The notes: generated by a model from the sequence alone, not told the origin. A stretch of DNA of 64,000 nt from Streptomyces sp. NBC_01237 (GCF_035917275.1 NZ_CP108508.1:3906001-3970000), one strand, 5' to 3'. Positions 55,239 through 64,000 are shown, counted from the stretch's first letter. A program made the numbers and translations.

Positions 55239-56233
55239 GATCACTCCAGGCGTACCGGTCCGGGCGGGACCGGCGTCCGGGCCCGGGAACATCGTCCAGG
55301 CCCAGGAACTTACAGCGCGTGCTCCCCGCGCCCTCCGGCACGGTGCCCGCCCCGCCTAATCCGCCGGGCCAATTACCACGCCGCGCGGGCGGGCGGACTC
55401 CGGGGAACGACGGCACCGGCCATTGCGCTATACCGGCCGAAGGGCCCGGACAATCCGCTCCAACATCCCTTTCATTCCGCGTCGCTGAGGATCCGTCAAT
55501 ACCCGCACGCAGCTCCGGGGAGAGCCGGGCGGGGAACCCGGCGGGATCACTATCCGTCACCGATATCCGGTCCACCGAACGCGCTGCATCGATTCATCGG
55601 AAGATACCGGATAAAGCGACCGAAACAGGCTGCGGACTATTGCATTCCGGGTAACCGCGCCCGAGGTCTCCGCCGCGCGACCGGCTTCCGCAATACCGGT
55701 TCACAGGATTCCCCGCCGGATTGGACCCCGCCGCACGAAATCCACCCGGGGCAGGTACGGTAACGATCTTGCCGCCGCGCGCCGGACAGCGACGACGACG
55801 CCGTCGTACCTGCTCAGGGGCGTACGAGCGCCCCATCCGACGGTGCGCGGCGGGCCGCGGCCGGAGAGGCCACGCGGAGACCGGCCCGCCACCCGACGCC
55901 CACTATGCTCAAATTATGCCGAGAAACGCGACACGCATTGATGCGGGGAATCTGCATTGACTTTGTGCCGCATGTAGTGATCATTGGAAACATGCCTACT
56001 GTTGCCCATTGCCCGCTTTCGACCAACGCCGCTCGGCCGTCCGCGGGTTACGGGCCGACCGGCCAGGGGACCGGAGCGTCAGAGGCGATACCCGGTTGTC
56101 GCGCCGGCTCCCGTACGCGGTGCAGCACGATTCCGGAGCCCGACCGTCCGCGTGCGAGTTCCAGCCACCTCGCACAGGAACGGTTCATGGCGCCCGAATG
56201 CCGTGGGGCATACGACCGGGATGGGAACATGCA
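55239..56233. other. About 1 kb without a convincing gene, lower GC
   Basis: No frame here has convincing codon usage or a family I recognise. The part after about 55600 is clearly less GC-rich than the rest of the window, with segments such as TTGACTTTGTG near 55957 that could hold a promoter for the AfsR-type regulator. TATCCGGT at about 55563 and ACCGGATA at about 55605 form a spaced inverted repeat. It probably is the regulatory and boundary region of the biosynthetic cluster to the right, possibly with decayed remnants. Confidence 0.5.
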
Positions 56234-59200
56234 GTGACCCGCACGCTGTCCTTCAAACTGCTGGGGCCGTTGGAGATTTCGGCGGACGGCGAGACGATCC
56301 GGGTGAGCAGTGCACGCCAACGGGCCGTACTGGCAACGCTGTTGCTCTCTCCGGACCGCACCGTATCGGTGGCGGCCCTGACCGAGGCCGTGTGGCAGGG
56401 GACTCCGCCGACCACCGCACGTAACCAAATCGCCATTTGCATTACTACGCTTCGTAAGCTTTTCCGGGAAAAGGCTTCGGTCGAAGATCTGATCGAGACG
56501 CGGCATCCTGGTTATATCCTCCATTCGAAGAACTGCTATATCGATCTTCAGGATCTGAGCGAATCCGTCGCACGCGCCCGTCTGACCTCGGCGCACGACG
56601 AACGCCTCGACGAGGCCACCGCTCTCTTCGAGCACGCCCTGGCCCTGTGGCGGGGACCCGTACTGGAGGGACTGGCGGGCGACCGGATCGACGACACGGT
56701 CACGCAACTGTCCGAATTTCGACTGGACATCAACGAGGAATACGCCGCGCTACAGCTGCGCCTGGGCGGACACCACTCGGTCATCACCCGGCTCACCGCT
56801 CTGGTCAAGGAGCACCCCCTGCGCGAGCAGGCCAGGGCCCACCTCATGCACGCCCACAACCTGGCGGGCCGGCGCGCCGAGGCTCTCCAGGTGTACCGGG
56901 AGGGGCGCCGGGCCCTCGTCGACGAACTGGGCATCGAACCGGGACCCGCGCTCCAGGAACTGCACCAGCAGATCCTTCAGGACGCGAACGAGCTGGAGGG
57001 GTTCGGCGAGCGGCCCGCCGCCACCGCACCCCCCGCCCTCCTGTTCCCCTCGCTCGCTCCTCTCCACGCCGCCTCCCCCGCTCCCGCCGACGCGACCGTC
57101 GACACGAACGCGGACCGGGGCACGACGGCCGCCCCCGCGCACACCCCGGCCCCCGCCCAGCCGCACACACCCGCGCCCGCGCCCGCCGGGAACACCCACG
57201 GCGTGACCGTCGCCGTGCCCGCCCAACTCCCCCTCCCCGTACATGCGTTCACCGGGCGCCTGCCCGCGATCAGCGTGCTGGACGGGCTGCTGCCCGGTGA
57301 CAACGAGCGCGGCCCGCTCTCGGTCGCCGTCATCTCCGGGGTGAGCGGCATCGGCAAGAGCGCGCTGGCCGCGCACTGGGCGAACCGGGTCGCCGAACGC
57401 TTCCCCGACGGACAGCTGTTCATCGATGTGCACGGCTATCACGAGTTCGACAAGCCGCTGTCGCCCATGTCCGTGCTCGACCAGTCGCTGCGCGGTCTCG
57501 GCGTGCCCAGCGCGCAGATCCCGGCCCACCTCCAGGAGCGGTCCGCCCTCTACCGCTCGCTCCTGAACAACCGCAAGCTGCTGATCATCCTGGACGACGT
57601 GCGGTCGTTCACCCAGATCCAGCCGCTGCTTCCGGGGCGCGGCCAGTGCTTCGTACTGATCACGAGCCGGGACCCGCTGGACGAACTGACCAGTGACTAC
57701 GCGGCGGTACGGATCCATCTGAAGGTCATGACGCCGGACGAGGCCGACAGCATGCTCGCCACCGTGATCGGGGCGGAGCGGGTCGCCACCGATCCCGCCT
57801 CCGCCGCCCGGCTGGTGGATCTGTGCGGGCGGCTGCCGCTGGCCCTGCGGATCGCCGCGGGCCGGCTGGCCACCCGTCCCCACTGGTCGCTGCGCCAGCT
57901 GACCACCCGCCTGGAGGACCGCTACCGCCGTCTGGACGTCCTGAGCCCGAACGACGGCGGGGTGCGGGCCGGATTCTGGCTCAGCTACCGGGAGTTGTCT
58001 CCGGACGCCGCCCGGCTCTACCGGCGGCTCGGGCTGCTGCCCGTGACCACGTTCGCCGCGTGGACGGCCGCCGCCGTCCTCGACGTGGACATCGACCAGG
58101 CCGAGGATCTGCTCGAACAGCTCGTGGACGCCCAGCTGCTGGAGGTCTCCACCCTCGTCCCGGGCGCCCCGGTGCGCTTCCGCTTCCAGGAGCTGCTGCG
58201 GCTGTTCGCCTGGGAGCGCGCCCACGCCGAGGACTCCGACGGCGACCGGGACGACACGATCGAGCGGGCGTACGGCACCATGCTCACCCTGGCCGACACC
58301 GCGCACCGGCAGCTCTACGGCAAGGGCCACCTGGCCCCGCACCGGGCCAGACTCGAAGTGACCCTGCCCGAGGAGACGGTCGGGGAACTGCTGGCCGACC
58401 CCCTGGAGTGGTTCGAGTCCGAGCGCACCTCCCTCGTCAGCATGGTCGCCCACGCCGCGCAGAGCGGGGCCTCCGCGCACGCCTGGGGTCTGACCGCGCG
58501 CACCATGCCGCTCTTCGAGATGCGCAACTACCTGGAGGACTGGCAGCAGACCGCGCAGACCGCCCTGGACGGCGCCCGCAGCGCGGGGGACGATCCGGGG
58601 GCCACGATCATGCTGCGCTCGCTCGGCACGCTGGCGATCTACCAGCGGCGTTACGCGGAGGCCGACTCCCTGCTCTCGTCGGCGATGGAGCTGCTGGAGG
58701 GGAGCGACGACCTCCATGAACGGGCCATCGTGCTGCGCAACCTGGCGCTGTGCTCCCGTTTCAAGGGCGACCTCGACAACGCCGCCCGGTACTGCCGCGA
58801 GGCGCTCGACCACTTCGGCCGGACCGACGACCCGACCAGCCGGTCCCACGCGCTCGGTCTGCTCGCCCAGATCGAGCTGGAGCGCGGCGAGACCGGCCTC
58901 GGGATCACGCTGCTGCGCGAGGCGATCAGGACGAGCGACGAGGCCGGTTCCGTCCGCGGAAAGGCGCAGAACATCTACCGGCTGGCCGAGGCGTACCTCC
59001 GGGCGGGTGAGCTGCCCCGCGTGGAGGAGACCTGCCGCGAGGTCATCGCATTGACACGTGCACAGGGCGACCGGCTGGGCGAGGCGTACGCCCTGCGGGC
59101 CCTGGGCGAGGCGTACTGGCGGCAGAATCGTTCCACCGAGGCGGAGGCCATTCTGCGGGACGCGCTCACCGCCGCCGAGGACGTCGGGGACCGGTTCCTC

Positions 59201-59416
59201 CAGGCCAGGATCGAGACCGACCGGGCCTGCGCCGAGGCCATCCGGGGGGATTCCGCCGCGGTCGCCCGGCTCCAGCGCGCCCGGGACATCTTCCGCTTCC
59301 TGGCCGCGACGGCATGGGAGGAACGCACCGCCCAGATCACGGAGACGGTCGGCACCACCCGGCAGGGCGTCCACGTCGACGCGGACACGCTGGCCCGGCT
59401 GCTGGGCACCCGGTAG
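56234..59416 (+). CDS. AfsR/SARP-family large transcriptional activator
   Basis: A 1060-residue regulator: an OmpR-type winged helix (1 to about 95: FKLLGPLEISADGETIRVSS start), a BTAD domain (about 100-250), a Pro/Ala linker (about 258-335), an NB-ARC ATPase (Walker A VSGIGKSALA near 370, LLIILDDVRSF near 450) and C-terminal TPR repeats (about 770-1020). Such proteins activate antibiotic cluster promoters and may bind ATP and partner proteins. The GTG at 56234 follows GGGA at seven bases. The first 400 bases have lower GC and more A/T-ending codons than the rest, suggesting a different history. Likely controls the cluster to the right. Confidence 0.9.
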   Translation: MTRTLSFKLLGPLEISADGETIRVSSARQRAVLATLLLSPDRTVSVAALTEAVWQGTPPTTARNQIAICITTLRKLFREKASVEDLIETRHPGYILHSKNCYIDLQDLSESVARARLTSAHDERLDEATALFEHALALWRGPVLEGLAGDRIDDTVTQLSEFRLDINEEYAALQLRLGGHHSVITRLTALVKEHPLREQARAHLMHAHNLAGRRAEALQVYREGRRALVDELGIEPGPALQELHQQILQDANELEGFGERPAATAPPALLFPSLAPLHAASPAPADATVDTNADRGTTAAPAHTPAPAQPHTPAPAPAGNTHGVTVAVPAQLPLPVHAFTGRLPAISVLDGLLPGDNERGPLSVAVISGVSGIGKSALAAHWANRVAERFPDGQLFIDVHGYHEFDKPLSPMSVLDQSLRGLGVPSAQIPAHLQERSALYRSLLNNRKLLIILDDVRSFTQIQPLLPGRGQCFVLITSRDPLDELTSDYAAVRIHLKVMTPDEADSMLATVIGAERVATDPASAARLVDLCGRLPLALRIAAGRLATRPHWSLRQLTTRLEDRYRRLDVLSPNDGGVRAGFWLSYRELSPDAARLYRRLGLLPVTTFAAWTAAAVLDVDIDQAEDLLEQLVDAQLLEVSTLVPGAPVRFRFQELLRLFAWERAHAEDSDGDRDDTIERAYGTMLTLADTAHRQLYGKGHLAPHRARLEVTLPEETVGELLADPLEWFESERTSLVSMVAHAAQSGASAHAWGLTARTMPLFEMRNYLEDWQQTAQTALDGARSAGDDPGATIMLRSLGTLAIYQRRYAEADSLLSSAMELLEGSDDLHERAIVLRNLALCSRFKGDLDNAARYCREALDHFGRTDDPTSRSHALGLLAQIELERGETGLGITLLREAIRTSDEAGSVRGKAQNIYRLAEAYLRAGELPRVEETCREVIALTRAQGDRLGEAYALRALGEAYWRQNRSTEAEAILRDALTAAEDVGDRFLQARIETDRACAEAIRGDSAAVARLQRARDIFRFLAATAWEERTAQITETVGTTRQGVHVDADTLARLLGTR

Positions 59417-59469
59417 CCGGGGAGCGGTCGGGGCCGCGGCGTCCCGGCCGCCTTCCGCTTTTCCGGCGC

Positions 59470-59498
59470 GAAATCGGATTCCCGACGTGAAATCGGAT
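59470..59498 (+). promoter_or_regulatory. Direct repeat upstream of the DUF1015 gene, candidate SARP site
   Basis: GAAATCGGAT occurs twice, at 59470-59479 and 59489-59498, 19 bases apart, and ends 16 bases before a possible -10 box TACGAT (59515-59520), which is six bases before the ATG. SARP activators bind direct repeats next to the -10 region, so this could be a target of the regulator encoded just upstream; the usual 11- or 22-base period is not met. Confidence 0.4.
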
Positions 59499-59526
59499 CG
59501 AAAAGGCGCCTTCCTACGATGCGCCA

Positions 59527-60804
59527 ATGACATTTACGGGCCCTGCGGGCAACGGCCTGCAGCTCTTTCCCTTCCGCGGCCTGCGCTACGTCCCCGAGCG
59601 CGTCGGCAGCCTCGCCGCCGTGACCTCGCCGCCGTACGCCGCCGGGGCGGGCCCGGACGGGCCGCACCATCCGGACTCCGCGGATCCGCACAACATCGTG
59701 CGGCTGATCCTGCCGCAGGGGGCCACCCCCGCCGCCCGTGCCGAACGGGCCGCCGCCACGCTGCGCGGCTGGCTGTCGGGGGGCGTACTCGTGCCGGATG
59801 CCGAGCCCGCGCTGTATGTGTGCGAGCAGCGCGGCGAGGGCTTCGTCCAGCGCGGGATCATCGGGGCGCTGCGGCTGTCCGAGCCCGACGAGGGCATCGT
59901 GCTGCCGCACGAGGCCGTGCTGCCGCACGTCGTCGAGGACCGGGCCGGTCTGATGCGGGCGACGGCCGCCCATCTGGAACCGCTGCTGCTCGCCTACCGG
60001 GGCGACGGCGGCCGGTGCGGGGCCGGGGCCGTCGTCGAGCGGACCGCACGGCGCCCCCCGCTGCTGACGACGACCACCCGGGACGGCACCCGCCACCGGC
60101 TGTGGGCCGTCACGGACCCCGCCGAACTGGCGGAGATCGACACCGACCTCTCCGGCCGGCAGGCCCTGATCGCGGACGGGCACCACCGCTGGGCGACGTA
60201 CCTCCGTCTCCGCTCCGAACAGCCGCGCTCGGACGCGTGGGACTTCGGCCTGGTGCTGCTGGTCGACACCGCCCGCCACCCCTTCCAGGTCCGCGCGATC
60301 CACCGGGTCCTGTGCCGCCTGCCGGTGGCCGAGGCGCTGGCGGCCGTCGCGGGCTCCTTCCGCGTCCGCCCGGTCGCGGCCCCGCTGCCCGCCGCCCTGG
60401 AGGTGCTGGCCGAGGCCGCCCGGTACGGCAATGCCTTCCTGCTCACCGGCGGCACGGACTTCCACCTCATCGACCGCCCCGACCCGGACCTGCTCGCCCG
60501 GACGCTCCCCGAGGACCGGCCCCCGGCCTGGCGGGCGCTGGACGCCGCGGTCCTGCACGCCACGCTGCTCGACCACCTGTGGCGCGTCCCGGACGGACCG
60601 GCGGACATCGCCTATGTCCATGACGCCCGCGCCGCCGTCGACCGGGCGCGCCGGCAGGGCGGTACCGCGGTCCTGCTGCATCCGGTGCGCGAGGAGGTCG
60701 TCCGGCTGCTCGCCGGGGAAGGGGTCACGATGCCGCGCAAGTCGACCTCGTTCGGGCCCAAGCCGCCCACCGGCCTGGTGCTGCGCAGCCTCGAACACCA
60801 CTGA
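59527..60804 (+). CDS. DUF1015 family protein
   Basis: A 425-residue protein of DUF1015: LFPFRGLRYVPERVGSLAAVTSPPY at the start (about 13-37), NIVRLILP, central ALIADGHHRWATYLRLR (about 216-232) and RKSTSFGPKPPTGLVLR at the end. The ADGHHR segment resembles the DGHHR motif of ParB/Srx-fold nucleotide-using enzymes such as archaeal serine kinase, but homology is my inference. No activity is established. TACGAT six bases before the ATG and no ribosome site suggest a leaderless transcript. Its place between regulator and acyl-AMP ligase suggests a role in the cluster. Confidence 0.85.
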   Translation: MTFTGPAGNGLQLFPFRGLRYVPERVGSLAAVTSPPYAAGAGPDGPHHPDSADPHNIVRLILPQGATPAARAERAAATLRGWLSGGVLVPDAEPALYVCEQRGEGFVQRGIIGALRLSEPDEGIVLPHEAVLPHVVEDRAGLMRATAAHLEPLLLAYRGDGGRCGAGAVVERTARRPPLLTTTTRDGTRHRLWAVTDPAELAEIDTDLSGRQALIADGHHRWATYLRLRSEQPRSDAWDFGLVLLVDTARHPFQVRAIHRVLCRLPVAEALAAVAGSFRVRPVAAPLPAALEVLAEAARYGNAFLLTGGTDFHLIDRPDPDLLARTLPEDRPPAWRALDAAVLHATLLDHLWRVPDGPADIAYVHDARAAVDRARRQGGTAVLLHPVREEVVRLLAGEGVTMPRKSTSFGPKPPTGLVLRSLEHH

Positions 60805-60842
60805 GCACTGTTCCGCGCAAGGGGCGGGCGGCACCCCTCGCA

Positions 60843-60882
60843 CGCGAAGGGCGGGCCGGTCCGACCGGGCCCGCCCTTCGCG
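60843..60882. terminator. Hairpin between convergent genes
   Basis: A perfect 15-bp stem (CGCGAAGGGCGGGCC and complement) with a 10-base loop lies 38 bases past the DUF1015 stop and faces the acyl-AMP ligase gene from the other side; a two-way terminator is likely. Confidence 0.8.
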
Positions 60883-60887
60883 TTCCG

Positions 60888-60989
60888 TCAGCCCCTTCGG
60901 GCAGCCGCCCGGGACTCCCGCTCAGCCCGTTCAGGCAGCCGCCCGGGACTCCCGCTCAGCTCCCTCAGGCAGCCGCCCGGGACTCCCCG
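60888..60989. repeat. 34-bp unit in three tandem copies over the 3' end of the ligase gene
   Basis: Copies begin at 60888, 60922 and 60956. The third contains the stop codon and last codons of the acyl-AMP ligase; the other two are downstream and differ by a few bases. Since 34 is not a multiple of three, the copies would shift frame, and the first stop is used. Confidence 0.8.
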
Positions 60990-62767
60990 GCCTCCGCGAG
61001 CAGCGCGCCGACCTGGCCGTTGACGTCCAGGTAGCGGCTCTCCAGCCCGCCCTTCAGGAACGTCTCCCGGATCGCCGCGCGCTGGATCTTGCCGCTCGTC
61101 GTCCGCAGGATGCCACCGCGCCGGACCAGGGCGACGGCCCCCGGCCGCACACTGAAGCCGCGGGCGATGTGGGCCTTGATCCGGGTGGCCAGCTCCCGGA
61201 GACCGTCCTCCTTGATGCCGCCGCGCACCTCGTGGGCGACGACCAGCTGCTCCTCGACGCCACCGTCGGGGAGCTGGACGGGGACGACGAAGGCCGCGCC
61301 GAACAGGCCGACCAGCTCGTCCTCCTCCACCCGCAGGAAGTGCTCGACGTCCTGGGGGTAGATGTTCCGCCCGCGCAGGATGATCAGTTCCTTGATCCGG
61401 CCGGTGACATAGATCTCGCCGTCGTGGACCGTGCCCAGGTCACCGCTCCTGACATAGCCGCCGTCGCCGTCCGCGGTCTCCACCCGGAACGTCTCGCGGG
61501 TGGCGTCCTCGCGCCCCCAGTACCCCTGCGCGACGCTCGGGCCCCGCAGCCAGATCTCGCCGATCCGGCCGTCGGGCAGCACCTCGCGGGTGCCCGGGTC
61601 GACCACGCGTACGTCGTAGGCGGCCGCCGCACCGCAGCTGACGACGTCACGGCCGGACTCCGCGAGGCTCACCGGGTGGAACTCGTGGCGCTCCAGGCGC
61701 TCCTCGTCGATATGGCTGACGGTGAGCTCGCGGGGGCCGGTGCCGGAGATGAACACCGTCGCCTCGGCCATGCCGTAGCACGGGGCCATGGTGTCGCTGC
61801 GGAAGCCGGCCGGGGCGAAGCGCTTGGCGAAGGCGGTCAGCGTGGACGCCTGCACGGGCTCGGAGCCGTTGGCGGCGAACCGCCAGCGCGAAAGGTCCAG
61901 TTGGGACAGCTGCTCGTCGGTGACCTGGCGCACGCAGAGCTCGTACGCGAAGTTCGGCGCCGCCGACCAGGTGATGTCGTACCTGTCGATCATCCGGAGC
62001 CACCAGTGCGGCCGCTTCAGGAACGTGGTCGGGCTCATCAGCACGCAGGAGCCGCCCAGCAGCAGCGGCGGCAGCAGGATCGCGAGCAGCCCCATGTCGT
62101 GGTACTGCGGGATCCAGGAGCCGAAGCGGGTGGTGCGGTCGAGCCCGAACGCCTCGCTGAGGATCTGCGAGTTGTGCAGCAGGTTTCCCTGGTTGACCAT
62201 CACGCCCTTGGGGGTGGAGGTCGACCCTGAGGTGTACTGGAGCAGCGCCAGGCTGTCGTGGTCCGCCTCCGGCATGCGCCAGGCGGCCGCGTGGGCGTCG
62301 GTGAACGCGGGACCGTCCGTGACGGCGCAGTCGATACCGGAGGCGGAGTCCGAGCCCGCCCAGTCCAGTACGGAAGGGGCGGCGGCCTCGCTGGTGAGGA
62401 TGGCCGCGACGGCGGCGTTCTCCACGATGGAGTCCACCCGGCGCCGCTGGTGGCTGTACTGGCCCGGCAGCGAGGACGGGATGGCGACCATTCCGGCGTA
62501 GAGGCACCCGACGAACGCGGCCGCGAACTCCAGGCTCTCCGGGTACAGCAGCAGGACCCGGTCGCCCGGTGCGTACCGCGCCTGGAGCCAGCCCGCCACC
62601 TTGCGGGCCTCGTGATCCAGCCGGGCGTAGGACCAGGTCTCGGCGCCGTCGGGGGCGGACGGGTCGCGGACGAAGATCACCGCGGGCTCGTCAGGAGTGG
62701 TCAGCGCGTTCTCGCGGATGCGCGCCGTGGCGCTCGGAGCCCGCATGAGCTGGTGGTGCTGGGACAT
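60965..62767 (-). CDS. Fatty acyl-AMP ligase (FAAL)
   Basis: A 600-residue adenylate-forming enzyme of the FAAL branch, which activates a fatty acid and passes it to an acyl carrier protein at the start of lipopeptide or polyketide assembly. The ATP signature is LLQYTSGSTSTPKGVMV, FAAL-type segments are SWIPQYHDMGL and CYGMAEATVFISG, and the terminal hinge lies at GRIKELIILRGRNIYPQDVE. FAALs carry an insertion relative to CoA ligases, consistent here with the SPTTFLKRPHWWLRMI region. Start ATG behind AGGGGG. It follows a condensation-domain gene by 61 bases. No carrier protein gene is in view. Confidence 0.92.
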   Translation of the reverse strand: MSQHHQLMRAPSATARIRENALTTPDEPAVIFVRDPSAPDGAETWSYARLDHEARKVAGWLQARYAPGDRVLLLYPESLEFAAAFVGCLYAGMVAIPSSLPGQYSHQRRRVDSIVENAAVAAILTSEAAAPSVLDWAGSDSASGIDCAVTDGPAFTDAHAAAWRMPEADHDSLALLQYTSGSTSTPKGVMVNQGNLLHNSQILSEAFGLDRTTRFGSWIPQYHDMGLLAILLPPLLLGGSCVLMSPTTFLKRPHWWLRMIDRYDITWSAAPNFAYELCVRQVTDEQLSQLDLSRWRFAANGSEPVQASTLTAFAKRFAPAGFRSDTMAPCYGMAEATVFISGTGPRELTVSHIDEERLERHEFHPVSLAESGRDVVSCGAAAAYDVRVVDPGTREVLPDGRIGEIWLRGPSVAQGYWGREDATRETFRVETADGDGGYVRSGDLGTVHDGEIYVTGRIKELIILRGRNIYPQDVEHFLRVEEDELVGLFGAAFVVPVQLPDGGVEEQLVVAHEVRGGIKEDGLRELATRIKAHIARGFSVRPGAVALVRRGGILRTTSGKIQRAAIRETFLKGGLESRYLDVNGQVGALLAEAGESRAAA

Positions 62768-62828
62768 GGAAACCCCCTGGGTCGGGAAGTGGGCGGGAAT
62801 GCGCGGGGACCGGGCGTCACCGGCGGGG

Positions 62829-64000
62829 TCACCAGTCATCGGCCGCCCCCAGCGCCAGCAGCGCGTCCAGCTCGCCGGTGTCGATCAGCGCGGGCTGCGA
62901 CACCGGTGCGCCGGGGTCGGCGACGGCGGCGGTGAGCAGATGCACGTAGTGGTCCAGGAGCCGCCTGACGGTGCCCTCGTCGAACAGGTCCGTGGCGTAG
63001 CGGAACACCGCGGTCAGCGAGGAGGCGCTCTGCCGCATCTCCACCGAGATGTCGAACTGGCCCTCCAGCTGCGGCACATCGACGAGTTCGACGCTGAGAC
63101 CGCCGTACTCCGTGCGCGTGCCGTGCGCCGCCGCCTCGGTGACCTTCTGGAGCAGCGGTTCCAGCCGGCTCGGCGCGACCATCGTGAAGGCCATGCGCAC
63201 CGGCGGGTTCCGGCTGCCGTAGCGGTCCTCCCCGGCGAGCAGGGCGTACGGGTAGCCGATGTGCTTCATCGCCGACATGACCTGGCGCTGTGCCTGGCCC
63301 GCCGCCTCCTCGAAGGTCGTGGTCGCCGTGAAGCGGGCCGGCAGCACCAGGGTGTTCACCAGATAGCCGACGACCTGGCGCATGCCGGGGCCGCTGCGGG
63401 CCGTGGTCGGGCAGCCGATGAGGAAGTCGGTGCGGCCGGTGTAGCGGTGGACGAGGGTCTGGAAGACGCCCAGGAGCAGGGCGAAGCCGGTGACGCCCGA
63501 CCGCCTCGCCGTCTCGCGCAGCTGCGGCAGCAGCGCGTCGGGGATGCGCAGTTCACAGGTGGCCCCGTTGAACACACCGGGCCGGTCCTCGCCGCGCGGG
63601 CGGTCGGGCAGCAGCTCAGCGGCGACCGCGCCCTCGGTGAACTCCCGCCAGAACTCCTGGAGCCGTTCCCGGCGCGGTCCGGCCAGCAGCTCCTGTTCCT
63701 GGGTGACGTAGTCGTCGTATCCGCGCTTCAGCGGGGCCGGTGAGGTGGCGCCGTCCGCCGCGTAGGCGTCCAGCAGCTCCTGGAGCAGCAGCCACTGGGA
63801 GGTGGCGTCGGTGACGATGTGGTGGGTGGAGACCACCAGCACCGCGTCGTCCGGCGCCGACCGCAGCAGCAGTGCCCGGCAGGTGCCCTCTCCGGTCAGG
63901 TCGAACGGGGTGTCCCCGAACTCCCGTACCGCCTTGACGATCCGGCTGTCCTCGGTGACGCCCGGAGCCTCGCGCACCCGGAGGGTGACCGACTCCGGCG
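62829..64000 (-). CDS. NRPS condensation domain protein, C-terminal part (runs off the window)
   Basis: The last 389 codons of a gene that begins beyond base 64000. The catalytic motif HHIVTDATSQ (family HHxxxDG) is present, followed by DYVTQEQELL, GVTGFALLLGVFQTLVHRYTG, IGCPTTARSGPGMRQVVGYLVNTL (domain C5) and QLEGQFDISVEM. The protein ends in DALLALGAADDW, roughly where a C-to-A linker would begin, so no adenylation or carrier domain follows. It could be a stand-alone or terminal condensation domain. Translated before the fatty acyl-AMP ligase, on the same strand. Confidence 0.92.
   Translation of the reverse strand, partial: PESVTLRVREAPGVTEDSRIVKAVREFGDTPFDLTGEGTCRALLLRSAPDDAVLVVSTHHIVTDATSQWLLLQELLDAYAADGATSPAPLKRGYDDYVTQEQELLAGPRRERLQEFWREFTEGAVAAELLPDRPRGEDRPGVFNGATCELRIPDALLPQLRETARRSGVTGFALLLGVFQTLVHRYTGRTDFLIGCPTTARSGPGMRQVVGYLVNTLVLPARFTATTTFEEAAGQAQRQVMSAMKHIGYPYALLAGEDRYGSRNPPVRMAFTMVAPSRLEPLLQKVTEAAAHGTRTEYGGLSVELVDVPQLEGQFDISVEMRQSASSLTAVFRYATDLFDEGTVRRLLDHYVHLLTAAVADPGAPVSQPALIDTGELDALLALGAADDW

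Noticed and set aside
55293..56233. Several short frames of 60-110 codons in the gap before the AfsR-type regulator
   Set aside because: None has a ribosome site, a balanced composition or a recognisable motif, and they overlap each other on both strands.

Overview
The window looks like the chromosome of a Streptomyces species. It is very GC-rich, uses many GTG and some TTG starts with GGAGG-type ribosome sites, is dense in overlapping ATGA/GTGA gene pairs, and carries families typical of the genus (DUF5937-ArsR, XRE-DUF5753, DUF397, AfsR/SARP, DUF3180). The gene order from nadB/panC through folP-folB-folK, folE, ftsH, hpt, tilS, dacB and ppa matches, from memory, the core region around S. 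coelicolor SCO3382-SCO3410. I saw no tRNA, rRNA, insertion sequence, prophage or CRISPR array.

1-10.4 kb: NAD/pantothenate genes (nadB start, panC, a DUF2520 dehydrogenase-like gene), a threonine-aldolase-type lyase, a 54-residue small protein, an ArsR regulator, a NarL-type two-component pair, and a co-translated pair of a MidA-type methyltransferase and a diverged stand-alone NuoD paralogue. A membrane-anchored coiled-coil protein closes this part. 10.5-14.4 kb: an OpuC-type osmoprotectant ABC importer split over a divergent promoter region. 14.4-28.9 kb: an esterase divergent from a lysyl-phosphatidylglycerol-synthase-like protein, the folate genes, and ftsH, hpt, tilS, a zinc metalloprotease, a D-Ala-D-Ala carboxypeptidase and pyrophosphatase.

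29-37.9 kb: a ThrE-type exporter, DedA, a YbjQ protein, a ClC-family protein followed by glutamate decarboxylase, and a PadR-controlled two-gene ABC exporter with three near-identical operator-like palindromes. 38-42.5 kb: an aldehyde dehydrogenase whose catalytic cysteine position holds serine, then a WhiJ-like trio (XRE-DUF5753, HATPase, DUF397) sharing a 27-bp element in front of two members, and a small lipoprotein. 42.5-50.7 kb: a FUSC transporter, a DUF2786 protein, a 99-bp tandem duplication, a quinone oxidoreductase, an unusual short family-A DNA polymerase and an ECF sigma factor with a membrane partner. 50.8-55.2 kb: two secreted enzymes (intradiol dioxygenase and S1 protease) ending in the same carbohydrate-binding module, a phosphotransferase-like gene and a rhodanese.

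55.2-64 kb: after about 1 kb without a convincing gene, an AfsR-type regulator, a DUF1015 protein, a fatty acyl-AMP ligase and the end of an NRPS condensation-domain gene. This looks like the left edge of a lipopeptide-type biosynthetic cluster continuing past base 64000. The candidates I find most worth follow-up are the MidA/NuoD2 pair, the WhiJ-like trio with its shared element, the PadR regulon, the Ser-for-Cys dehydrogenase and the cluster edge. None of them can be proven novel from sequence alone.
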